64,000 nucleotides of DNA from Ottelia alismoides. Lineage: Eukaryota > Streptophyta > Magnoliopsida > Alismatales > Hydrocharitaceae. The notes under the pieces were generated by a model. The model made no database searches, was not told the DNA's origin, and worked only from the letters and a program-made list of their open reading frames with translations. Positions within the stretch are counted from its first letter, which is position 1. Every line of letters begins with the position of its first letter. The DNA is taken from contig JAZKJV010000091.1 in the NCBI GenBank assembly GCA_037367405.1, positions 186,001 through 250,000 on the forward strand. Reading direction: 5' to 3'. This document shows positions 20,631 to 31,540 of the stretch, piece after piece. Both the position numbers and the translations under genes were made by a program.

Positions 20631-21649
20631 TGAACACTGAAATAAAAGCAGATTTGCAATTTAGCCCAGATCCAGCTGGATTTTGCATTTTAGTCCATGT
20701 TCGGATTTCGGGGGTTTCACAATAAGTCCTCTACAGTTATAGCTACACTGTAATGTATGTCATGTTCATGGACTGCTTATACCAGCGGTAAAACCATCAA
20801 AGCCGTTTAAGGATTTAACAAATAAGACAACTTTAAACACCAAACAAATCAACGGTAAGTGTACAGTTCTGAAATTGCTAAGGCATATGTGTGCAACTAT
20901 GACAATGTAATGGCATTGTGCAAGTGTTATGATTGTGATAGGCATATGCGCAACTATGTTAAATTCTTAGGGTATTTGTGAAAATATGAAAATGTTAAGG
21001 CATATATGCAATTATGGAAAACTCTAAGAGTATATATGCAATCATAGCTTTAATGGAAGGATCCGGAAGGAATTTCCATTGTAATCATGTTTATGCGAAT
21101 TATGAGTCACATAATGATAATATATGAGAGCAAGTAGATATTATCTGCGCTAAGATAATTGTGTAATTTGCATCGTTATGTTGATATGATATTACAGGTA
21201 AGAGATTATGTTTATAATGGTTTAAAGTAGCATAGGGAGACTTGTTTAACCGCGCTAGCCGGCTTGACCCTAACTTGGTACATACTGAGCGTTATGCTCA
21301 TAACATGTATTGTTGTTTTTTCAGAAGAACACGAGGTTTGACTTACTTGCTAGTTCAAGGACAATTATCCGTCGTCGTGAAGTTGAACCGGTACGGATCA
21401 TTGATGGATCATTTACGGAAGGATGTCATTATGCCCACTGGAACTTTGATCTGCTAATTTTATTGTTGGTCCTTTTGCAATGTTATTTATGTTGGAGCTG
21501 TAATAAGATAACTTTTAAGTCGACTGGACTTTAGTTGAAATTATTATTTTCTCTGCTCATTGATTACCATGCAAATTTTGATAACGGTTCGGTCGTGCGA
21601 CCTAATGTTGCATGCTTCCACCGGTCGTCACGAGCCGTTCCGTTACAGT
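20631..21649. repeat. LTR-like segment of an unassigned retroelement
   Basis: About 1 kb with TG...CA ends (TGAACACTG ... CCGTTCCGTTACA). It contains lines such as GCAATTTAGCCCAG and GCATTTTAGTCCATG, and a region of degenerate GGCATATGTGCAACTATG repeats near 20880-21050. No coding sequence. No convincing 5-bp duplication is seen at its ends, so solo LTR is only one possibility. Confidence 0.35.
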
Positions 21650-21659
21650 ATCGAACTCG

Positions 21660-21719
21660 ATAATCGAACTCTGAAGGTGGCTCCCACCACAAGACATAAC
21701 ACTTAGCTCCTCTTACCGT
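21660..21719 (-). repeat. Right copy of the inverted repeat flanking the gypsy complex
   Basis: On the reverse strand: GGAGCTAAGTGTTATGTCTT, GGTGGGAGCCACC, GATTATCG. It pairs with 15312-15372 and lies directly outside the LTR-like segment. Confidence 0.65.
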
Positions 21720-22297
21720 CATTTTGCCATTAGTCTAACCCTTGATAATGTTGCAGTTAGAGAGGCTATTCAGAAGTATTTAATGGAAATCCAGTATGTA
21801 CTCATATTCGAAACTTCCAAATTTAATTAAGTACAAGCATAGCATTTATAGATATACTAACACTTCACATTTTCTATGTGAGTTTACTTTTTAAAATAGT
21901 GGCTCATGATTGTCATGTACATTACTGGTTCACCACTTAGTTTGGTGTAACTCAGAGGCATTATAATACATATAGATTTCACATAATTTGGAGAATTGCC
22001 CTTCGAGATATGCAATAGATGGAGCCGTATAATCAAGTAAAGGCAGACGATCTCAAGGTACATATATGATATGACCGCATCAGTTAAAGGTTATCCGTAA
22101 CATGATCTTAGGGAATGAATCTAGTGGACCATCATTAATGGTTTAAACACATATCGTAATAGTTGATATTACATGTGATCATCACGGTGGACTATGATCA
22201 TGAATGGAATGCATAAAAAGCTCTATGTGAATGGAAAAAAATCAAGACACGTCTATTCTTGCGGTCTCCACTCCAATCACGTACGTATTCCTTATAT
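21720..22297. other. Spacer before the CACTA element
   Basis: No gene or repeat recognised. Ends with CCT (22298-22300), the left target duplication of the CACTA element. Confidence 0.4.
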
Positions 22298-22300
22298 CCT

Positions 22301-22495
22301 CACTACAACAAAAAAGGTTTTTGGTGACGGACCTATGATGACAGAATTATGAGTTTAGGTGACAGATTAATGTATGGCGACAGATATCCGTCACCGTAAG
22401 GAGGCCACCAAAACCTTCGTGGCCAAAGCTTTTGGTGACAGATAATCCGTCACCATGGTATTGTATGACAGAAAATCTGTCACTTAAAATTGCTT
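22301..22495. repeat. CACTA left terminus and subterminal repeats
   Basis: Terminal CACTACAACA followed by several copies, in both directions, of a GTGACAGATA / ATCCGTCACC motif (about 22322-22486). Such arrays are the binding sites of the accessory transposase in En/Spm elements; that role is known for the family and inferred here. Confidence 0.8.
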
Positions 22496-24374
22496 CATAT
22501 GGATCATTTGTATAAACAGCCAATATCAGCTGCTTTATTTGATGATAGATTCACTACACCTCTTCTGAACAATTAAAAACAATCAATGACAATAAATTTT
22601 TTTTCAACACCATCGTAGTTGGAAAAGTTAACTTCTCATCGAAAAGCAAATAAAAATAATAAAATGAGAGACAAAGTATCCAACCATATATATAGTATAT
22701 AACTGTGCGTACCAACAATATCCACAAGACATTGAAAATTACTACAACAAAGTCGCTATTAGCCAATGTTTGTAGACATCAAATTATGTGTAGATAAACG
22801 TCCGAACACTAACTGAGTAATTGGACTAGAATATTAAAATTTGACAATTGTGGTATCTGCCCCTTTTGTGACATGTTTAAAAGATCTTCCATGAAGGTTA
22901 AGGTTGGATAGCTCTCCTTGAAAATCCTTTGGGTGACAATCAATATCTTCAAAGCAACCTGCCAAATATGATTTCAAAGAAATATGAGCATCCAAACATA
23001 ATTTATGCAAAAATAAACACAACAAATTGGGCATCCCTATTGCTATATTCAACTCAATAAATATAAATGTTCTCTTTTGTGCTGTGAAATCTACACTAAA
23101 TTGAGTATTACATAAACACACAACAATCTCCTAAAGTAAAAATACAAATTGTTCAGAATTGAAAATTGGAAAAACAACTCAAGATATATGTACACATTCA
23201 TAGGCACATTGAATGGATCAAGAATCTTGATGCGGATGTAAAGGAACCAATGCAGGTTAAAATACTAACCTGGCTTTGAAAGCTGAGTTTTAATTAAAAG
23301 AATCTAAAGGAAGGGACTGTCATAACATTGAATATAAATGCCTGTGAAGTGGAAGTCTTGGCAGAAAGCAACGAAAATTCCTTCACTGTCAAATGGTTGA
23401 ACTGTTCATTTTAGAATAAGGATGGCCAAAAGCATGCTCTTAATTTTTTTCCATGTAATCATGTGGTCTTGGGATGAAAGCTAATTAAAAAGATTGTTCA
23501 CAATCAATTGTAATTTTTCATGAAGAACATAGTTTCTGCAGTTTCTTTCAAAAAAATAAAAGTAAAATCAATAGTCTTTTGGTCGCAGTTTCCTCTCACA
23601 GGGAAAAAAAAGGAAAAAAGTTATTTAAAATAACCATGGAGTAAATCAAGCACATTCATAAAAATAAGATGAAGGCCAAAAAAAAGAACAATCTCCTGAA
23701 ACTGAACTGTACAGTCAAGTGAAGGCAGACATACACCCCGTATCAGAAAAGTAAATGCACGAAAACAGTCATCAGACGGTAAAGAGGAGGAGCAAAGACA
23801 TCTGGGAGATCGCTACGCTCAATAGCAATGACTGTGGGAGATGTAGAGACGCTGAGTTCCCTTTCTTGGTACTACTTGATGGCGATTGTGGTGGTTGAGT
23901 ATGGTTCGGTGCCGCTGCAGCCTTCGGTGAACCGGCGACGGTGCTACTGTGAGTGGGAGATGTAGTATTGGATCCCAACATATTAGCTCATGATATGTTG
24001 GGATTAAGTAATCAAATTATTCAAATGCACTTAGCAAGCTTCTCACGAAACTGAAAAGTGGTAAAAAAAGTAGGAAAAAGAAGTAGAAAGCAAAGCTAAA
24101 AAAGTGCATTTACAAAATTAATCACAAAATTTTGATGAGTATAGCTTTCTAGACTACTTATTAGCATCGCAAAATTAATCATACATGCAAGATTATTAAT
24201 CAAGGTATGATCAATAACTCCATCACGTTTGTAGAAAAAAGTCAGTTTACTTAAAAGGGTGTAAACACAACCTTCTAAGCGCTTTACGAATTTGTCACAA
24301 AGGTTTTAAAGTGTCTTTTTCTAAAGAATAAGTTCACAATTTCATGAGCATGTAAGTATGTAACATATTAGCAT
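22496..24374. other. CACTA internal sequence, mostly non-coding
   Basis: No recognisable domain. A Pro/Ser/Ala-rich minus-strand frame at 23772-23981 (PNHTQPPQSPSSSTKKGNS) could be a low-complexity exon of a CACTA protein but has no family motif. The remainder is AT-rich. Confidence 0.35.
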
Positions 24375-24803
24375 ACCTTCAAGAAGTCGGCGATAACACC
24401 AACTAAGAATGCGAATGCTCCGAGTCAGTGATTTAGAGTCTTGGCATCACGATTCAACTTATTAGTTAATGGCTTAGCCTAAATTAAAAAGTTTACATTG
24501 TTAATATTTTATTCTCAGTAGTTGATATAGTATATAAATAAGATGACAAAATACCTTGGTTTCGGGCATCTCCCATTCTTTGACCAAATTTCTGAATTGT
24601 GTCATGTCAATGCGAGCGTCCTCCATCAGCTTTGCCTTTAGAACATTAGGTTCTCTACGATGCTTCTCCCAAATTCTCTTAACTTTATTTTTCCAATTTC
24701 TATGTCGATGATGAATGACATCAGAAATAAAAGTGAGAGCATTCGGATGACCATCTAAGAAGAAATCCCTCTGTAAAACAATAGATTCACATAAACTCTG
24801 CAT
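24375..24803 (-). pseudogene. Putative second CACTA protein fragment (plant En/Spm transposase-like)
   Basis: The minus-strand frame contains FISDVIHHRHRNWKNKVKRI and NVLKAKLMEDARIDMTQFRN ahead of LVKEWEMPETK. The layout of a basic Trp-containing helix followed by a short acidic linker and a second Trp helix resembles the plant Ptta/En/Spm transposase (Transposase_24) family. Splice signals fit exons: a CAG acceptor near 24799 and a GAAACCAAG|GTATTT donor near 24555. A possible next exon (24487-24375, NKLNRDAKTLN...AFAFLVGVIADFLK) contains a stop. Its place downstream of TNP2 on the same strand matches En/Spm accessory-protein exons. Family assignment is an inference. Confidence 0.45.
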
Positions 24804-24915
24804 AAATATTATGTAATTAATGTAGCTGAAATAGAAACAAAAATAGATATTTGGAATATTTCTTTAACTAATCAATTAAAAATCGAAACTATAATAAACT
24901 AAATAATGTTTATAC

Positions 24916-26904
24916 CTCCAAATGTTTCCAAGTATCCAACAATGCATTCTTAGGCATGTCCTTCCACTTTCTATCAAGAATATTGAAGAAAGATTCTTTC
25001 TCAGATTTAGACATTTGATAACAAGCCGAAGGCAGATACAATCTATCACCTGATAAGGTTTGCGGTCAAAGATCTTCACGAATGCCCATTTCCTTCATAT
25101 CTAAACGTGATTGTACATTATCTTTACTTCTTCCGCTGACTTGCAATATCGTATAGAGTATGTTTTCACATATATTTTTCTCAATATGCATCACATCTAG
25201 GTTGTGCCGGATTAGGAGATGCTTCCAATATGGTAATTGGAAGAAAATGTTGACTTTTTTCCAAGCATGTGGAAACTGAACACTTGCTTCTTCATTATCT
25301 CTCTCCATTGGAATTCTGGTATGCTTTCCAAGTATTCGCTTCTTCCCAAATTGATTCTTGCAATGTTTCAAAATTTCAAATATCTCCATTCCAGAAAGTG
25401 GCATTGGTAGGGTTCTCAATTCCTCTTTACCATCAAAGCTTCTTCTATCAAATCAAAAGCTATGATTTTCTTCCAAAAAACAACGATGAAAGCAATATGC
25501 TTGCTTCTTCCCATTTCTCAATCGTAATGATAATGTGTGTTCACGACAAATAGGGCATGCAAGTCGTCCTTTTGTGCTCCAACCAGACAGATCTCCATAA
25601 GCTGGAAAATCATTTATTGTCCATAAAATCATAGCATGCATCACAAAGTTTCTCTTTGAATATGAATCATAAGTTAATACACCATGATTCCACAATTGTT
25701 CTAGCTCATCTACAAGAGGTTGTAAATAAACATCTATATCCTTTCCTGGTGATCTTTTTCCTGGGATAAGTAGAGTTAAAATGAAATTTTGTTGTCTCAT
25801 ACACAACCATGGTGGGAGATTGTATGGAATGACTACAACATGCCATATACTATACGCATTGTTCATGTTTCTAAAAGGATTGAATCCATCACTAGCAAGT
25901 CCAAGTTTGATATTACGAGATTCTTTTGCAAAATCAGGAAATTGGGCATCAATGTAACTCCACGCTTGTGAATCTGCTGGATGCCTTATTAATCCATCAT
26001 TAACTCGCTCATCTTTATGCCATCGCATTTGTTTGGCTAAATTTTTATTCATATACATTCTCTGCAATCTCGGAATCAGAGGAAAATGTCTCAATACTTT
26101 AGCAGCAATTTTCTTCTTTTTATTATTATCTGCATTGTTTGTTGCATATCTAGAAGCACTGCAATGATCACATTTCTCTTTATCTTCATAATCTTTCCAA
26201 AACAACATACAATCATTAGGACATGCATCAATCTTCTTATAACTAACTCCTAACTCCTCAACGACAAACTTTGCCTCATAATAAGATGATGGAAGGCTCT
26301 CTGAACCATAAGGAAGAACATCTTTGAAAAGCAACAATAATTCAGTAAATGATTTGTTACTCCATCCAAACAAAACTTTGAAGTGTAATAGTTTGACAAC
26401 AAATGAAAGCTTGTTATATTTGTCGCATCCATTATAAAGAGGTTCATCTGCATCTTTTAGAAGTCTATAAAACTTATCAGCATTCTTGTTAACCGGTTCT
26501 TCTTCCGAACATCCAGCATCTCCCTCATCATTTGTTTGATCACTAAAATAATCGTCGTGATCATGATCTCCACAAATATCTCTAAGTAGCCCACGAATAT
26601 CATCCTCTTCCCCTTCGTATGTACCACTCTCTTTCCATCCACCTAAAGGTTCTCCATGATGGACCCATTCATAATAATCTGAGGTAAATCCCTTTACTAC
26701 AACATGCTCGAAAACTTCGTCAGGCTTTCTGTTATATCTGTTTGAACATTTCTGACAAGGACAAGGAAATACACCAGTTGAATTGTCCTTGAAGTTTTCC
26801 AATGCAATTTCAATAGATTTTTTAACACCAGATTGGAATCTTTCACTGAGATGTCTGTTGGGAATAGAGTACATCTAACTTCGATCAATTAAGAAGTCCA
26901 TCAT
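24916..26904 (-). pseudogene. CACTA transposase TNP2 relic
   Basis: All parts are in one frame. The N-terminus from the ATG pair at 26904/26901 reads into the Transpos_assoc domain, with FKDNSTGVFPCPCQKCSNRY and GFTSDYYEWVHHGEP. Transposase_21 (TNP2) follows: YYEAKFVVEELGVSYKKIDA, CMLFWKDYEDKEKCDHC, MRWHKDERVNDGLIRHPADS, LGLASDGFNPFRNMNNAYSI, DVYLQPLVDELEQLWNHGV, WTINDFPAYGDLSGWSTKG, LACPICREHTLSLRLRNGKK, HLLIRHNLDVMHIEKNICEN and SGDRLYLPSACYQMSKSEK. Three nonsense codons interrupt it: TAG 26875-26877 (a Trp in relatives), TGA 25453-25455 (fits CGA to TGA) and TGA 25066-25068. The C-terminal quarter normally following the SKSEK region is absent. A GAG|GTATAA donor closes the exon at 24916. 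In life it would cut and join element ends; here it is dead. Confidence 0.85.
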
Positions 26905-27848
26905 CCTAAATTCAAGTACATAATATTAGTACTTGTTATATTTAGTGTCTATATTGACATCATAAATTTCAGCAGCATTTACTACTGCCACTATTTCGTA
27001 CTAAAAACTACTATTTATTTACTGAAAGTATATCTTAAAGAAAACTGGACCATAATAGAATGTGTATTTCTTACCCACTATCCCCGCGCTCAGCCGTTCG
27101 ATCACAACCCTCAGTCTGCATGTTTGTCATCCGCTCACCTACTGTCATTTTGCTCCAACCACCCACATTCCTTGCACTTTATCAACAAAAAATAAAATCC
27201 AAAATCCAAGAGAATCTATTAGGCATAAATGCATCTGACAACAAAATAATCCACTCAAATTAGAATTTAAAATGTTCAATTACAAGTTCGAATGAAAGTT
27301 AGGTACATCTATAGCAACTTCTAAATAAGACAGTTATTGAATCTATTATTTATGTCAAATCAGTTGTCGAGAATCAAATGTTGGCGATTGTTGAAAATGA
27401 AATCTACATAGTCAATCAGGACTACAACTTGATGTTTAATACTAATGGCTAAAGTATCAAATTTCAGTCTTTCCCAAAACTCAAACTTTGTCCAAGTTGG
27501 ACAGTCAACCCCAATCTTATAAATCCAAGATGGATTGTCACGTGCAACTCGAACCATGGTTCAATAATTTATAACAGCAGAGATCAAATTATATGCACTC
27601 AATATATAATTATCGCATACACAATTGAGCCGTAGACAACAAATCCAATCCATGAAAGAAACTGATTTATGGACATGACAGTGAGAATTTTGCATCAAGA
27701 TAATGCAGATTACTGACATAAGCACCCGGTAATCACTAGATTGTCAAAATGGTTTGGCCGTATTAATCAGTTTTCTCCTGAGGATTATTGTTCCCTCAAG
27801 TTCTGTTACCTGTACGTTCTCTTCTCAATTAAGGGCTACAGGGTGAAA
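26905..27848. other. CACTA internal sequence up to the nested insertion
   Basis: AT-rich. A 65-codon minus-strand frame at 27360-27557 (ARDNPSWIYKIGVDCPTW) looks protein-like but is unrecognised. It could be an exon of a CACTA gene cut off by the retrotransposon. Nothing else identified. Confidence 0.35.
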
Positions 27849-27853
27849 GTTAC

Positions 27854-30800
27854 TGATGAATACCCATTCATCACTCTTTATTCTTATATTTTAGCTACAA
27901 AAACCTATGCAAATGCATGTAGATATTTGTAAATAGGGATACTTAGCAAAAGCATGCATTGTGTAAAATTCTATAATTAGCATGTTTTTGTGCAAAAAAA
28001 AAAGAATAAAGATGAAAAAGAAAAAGAGAAAAATATTTAGAATAAATATTGAGCAATCTAACCCAAGGGAGGGCTCAGCATGGGCCTGACCGCATAAAAG
28101 CCAAAGTAGAGGGAGATAGGGGCTCATGTGTAAATATTTGTACATAAGTTTATATTTTCCTCACCCAAAAATATGCTTGTACATATTTGTATATATTTAG
28201 AAAATATTAAAAAAATAAAATAAAAATGTGAAAATCAAAAAGAACAAAAATATCCTTTCACCATGTACATAGACCATACCCCTTTATTTATTCAACCTTG
28301 TAAATAAATAAAATTATTTTCTAAACTTTTTGTAAATATTCTATGTTATATATTGTAAATAAATAAAATAAGAAACAAAACAAAAATCAAATAAAAATTA
28401 CAAAATTAAAATATAAAAATACATTGTATATATACCATGTATATAAATGTATATATCTATTTATTTCACCTATGTATATAAATAATTAAAATCAAATAAA
28501 AATACCCTTTTATTCCTCATTTTATTCTATAAATAAATAAAATATAAAATAGGAATAAAATTGTACAAAAATAATCATTAAAAATCAAAAATCAAAAACC
28601 AACATATTGTACATATACCTATATATAGCTATATATTGTAAATACTTTATTTTTATTTCCAAAAATTAATTAAAAATCACCAAAAAATAGAAAAAAAATA
28701 ATATAAAAATATTTCATGTTTTGGGTTTTTGCTGATTCGGCCCCTAGCTATGTGTATTTGTCATTCTTTGATCCAGCCACGTGGCCGTCAGCCATTGGCC
28801 CTGGGGGATGTTGACCGCCCGGTCAACAGACCCCCCCCCAGGACCACCTCCCACGGGTTTGAGCACCGGACTCTTTTCTCGGATTTATACCCGCTCAACC
28901 CGATTGCCTAATACCTAAACCCCGGCTCCGTTTGACACTTCCCACATCCGACACCCTCGCCGGGCGTCAATCTCGGGGTCCGCGCGCCACCATGACCCTA
29001 CCCGGGCTGTTTTTCTCGGACCCCTAGCCACTTAAATACTGAGCTCCGCCTCCTCATTCTCTATCTTTGGCTAATCCGCTCCACCCCCAGTGAGCTCCAG
29101 TGCCCGAGCGTGAGTGATAGCTCGCTCCAGGTGCCGTCGCAGCGAGGAGAGGGGCCGGTTTCCATTGATCCGGTGACTTAGCACCGCCGTGCTCCGCCCA
29201 GAGCAGGAGCTCGAGCCTCGGGCCGAGACAACCCTTGAGGCCACGACCAGGAGCTACCTCAGCTCCAGCATAGTCTCCTCGACCGCCCAGGTAATCCCTT
29301 AGCTTCCTTATTTAGTCTAATTTTCATTTTGCCCCAAATCGCACCGCCGCCGTGTTTCGCCGATTCCGACCGCCTCGCACCCCCACTCGATCATCGGAAT
29401 CCACTATCACCTCCGCCTTCCTTCCGCGCACCTTCTCCATACACCCATCCAACCCAGCTCGCACAGGAGCTGGGGTTCGAGCTCTACCGTCCGTCGCTTC
29501 GCCGGAGCTCACCCATCTCGCCCCACCGGTCACCTCCACGACGCCTAACCGGGTCGAGGCACTTTGCCCTCGACCCGCGAATATCCTGGTCCCTTTTGTA
29601 GGTCAGTGCGAGCCCATCTGAAGGCTCGAGTCTTCCGGGCCAGGAGCTCTCCTCCGCCGACCTCGCCGGAGCCCTTCCGGGGCTCGGCTGGGCCATCGGA
29701 GACCACCATCAGCTGCGGAGATTCATCGCGCACCTTCTCCGATCTCCGGAGGCAGCAGGGGAGGATCCCAGTGCTCACACGAGGCCGGCGAAAGTCGCCG
29801 GGCACCTGTTCTTCGAGGATCTTCAGCCGCCGTCCGATCAGCCTCGACCTCCAGTTTTCATCTCGTCCATCCATTCCCGGAGGAGCAGTCACCGCCCGAT
29901 CATTCAGAGGGACGATCTGGACCATCCAAGCAGGGAGAGAGAGGCACCAGCCACCAGCGTCCGTCAGATCATCCACGTGCCCTCTTCTCAGACGTCGATC
30001 AGGCCCACGTGCGAAAGGAGAAAGGCGCCCGCGTCCAGACCCGTCGGATCAGCCACGCGTCAATCATCCGGCCCTCGACGTTAAACAAGGGGTAATTTAT
30101 CTTAGGCCCCTCTTAGTTTATGCTTTTAGTTTCAGTCCTGTAAATATTTTGCGTACTTTATTTACGTTGGGTTATTTGCACATTGGACCTCATACTTTAG
30201 TTTATTTGCATGTATGCCCCTGTCTGTATGAGCCACGTGCTTCGTCACGTGTGATTTTGGTGTATTTGCAACCTTAGCCCCTGTTGTTCTAGATGTTTAG
30301 AAATGAATAAAAACTTTTGAGTATTTGCATCTATGCCCCTGTGAATGTTTTAATTGCGCATGTGCGCTTATTTTAGGGTAAATTGCATCTGAGGTCCCTG
30401 GACTTTTGGTACGTGTTACCAAGTAGTCCCCGGACCTTATTTTCTTTACAAAGAGGTCCCTGAGTGCCCCAGGCACGCGCCGCGCGCGTGCATCGCTGGG
30501 TATTTTGCACCTGGACCCCCAGAACTTAGGGTATTTGCACTTCAGTCCCTGTGCACAGTGCCCTCTTTGGATTTTTGAATAAAAATCAAATCACCTCCAA
30601 ATTCGATGAAAATTTGACACATGGCTCCTGCCATGTTGTAGGATTTTTTAGAATTTTTGAGGACATTTTTGAGTTTATTTGTTATTTTTAAAAATTCAAA
30701 AACCCTTATTTCAGCTACTGTCTAGTTGTAAAACCCCCTAAAAAATATAAAAACCCCCTCAAAAATTCTATAAAAATTAGGTACTATTTCTTTTGTGCTC

Positions 30801-31517
30801 TTTGATTTTCTAGCCAATTTTGGCTATTTTTCACTGATTAAAAACCATAAAAACTTAAAAATACCTAAAAACCCATAAAAATTATAGTAAATAATCTAAA
30901 AATCCAAAAACAATAATTTTGGTACTCGAACTTTCCTTGTTTTATCTAGTTTACAGGAAAAATACCTCCAGGCCCTTTTGAGGTTCTTAGATATTTTATC
31001 TAGGGATTTTGGGCCTGGCTGGACAGTACCTTGCATTTTTATTACTGTTTGATTTTTAGAAAATAAAGTACACATCAGAAAAATTCCAAAAATTCACCAA
31101 AAACACTAAAAAACCTAAAAAACATAAAAACATTTTTGTTTGAATTTTTTCTTGATTTTTGATGCATTAAATAATTAGCTAAAGTATGCTTGTCTTTATT
31201 TTCTTTTATTTTCTCCACTTGTTAAAAATCCAAAAAAAATATAAAAACCATTAAAAATCACTAAAAAATATTTTGTCTTTATTTTATTTCTTTTTTTACT
31301 ACTTCATAGGCCTTTGGCCAACCCGTGCTCCTCGAGTTCGACCCTGGGAGCTATACCAGGTTAAACTCATAGCTGGACCGCTATCTTTTGTTGTGATCGA
31401 TTTTATTTCTATTAGTGGTTCGATTTTTCTTGATTGAGTGCATCTGAGGGACTGAGGTCGCAACGACCATCTTAGATACACCTGATTACCTTAGTCGCTC
31501 GGGTTTTGCGCTCATCA
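27854..31517 (+). repeat. Athila-like 5' LTR
   Basis: 3,664 bp. The first ~850 bp are AT-rich (U3). The part 28730-30085 is GC-rich, with a TATA-like TTAAATA at 29032-29038. The rest alternates AT-rich blocks with lines such as CCTGGACTTTTGGTACGTG. Ends CTCGGGTTTTGCGCTCATCA. Reading frames inside the GC-rich part (for example 29564-30277) are not conserved with the other LTR's and show no domain. Confidence 0.9.
29032..29038 (+). promoter_or_regulatory. Putative LTR TATA box (5' LTR)
   Basis: CACTTAAATACTGAGC lies at the AT-to-GC transition of the LTR. It is identical in position in the 3' LTR (41175-41181). Transcription start would be near 29065, making R-U5 about 2.4 kb. Inferred from sequence only. 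Confidence 0.45.
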
Positions 31518-31520
31518 GAA

Positions 31521-31540
31521 TGGCGCCGTTGCTGGGGAGC
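31521..31540 (+). other. Primer-binding site of the Athila-like element
   Basis: TGGCGCCGTTGCTGGGGAGC begins three bases after the LTR. This is the PBS typical of Athila/Tat elements, usually ascribed to tRNA-Asp, with one change from the form I know (GTTGCCGGGGA). Confidence 0.8.

Noticed and set aside
20631..21649. Solo LTR call
   Set aside because: TG...CA ends are present but no matching 5-bp flanks, so it is listed only as LTR-like.
29324..30277. Open frames of 70-237 codons inside the 5' LTR
   Set aside because: They lie in the GC-rich LTR block, differ between the two LTRs and show no domain.
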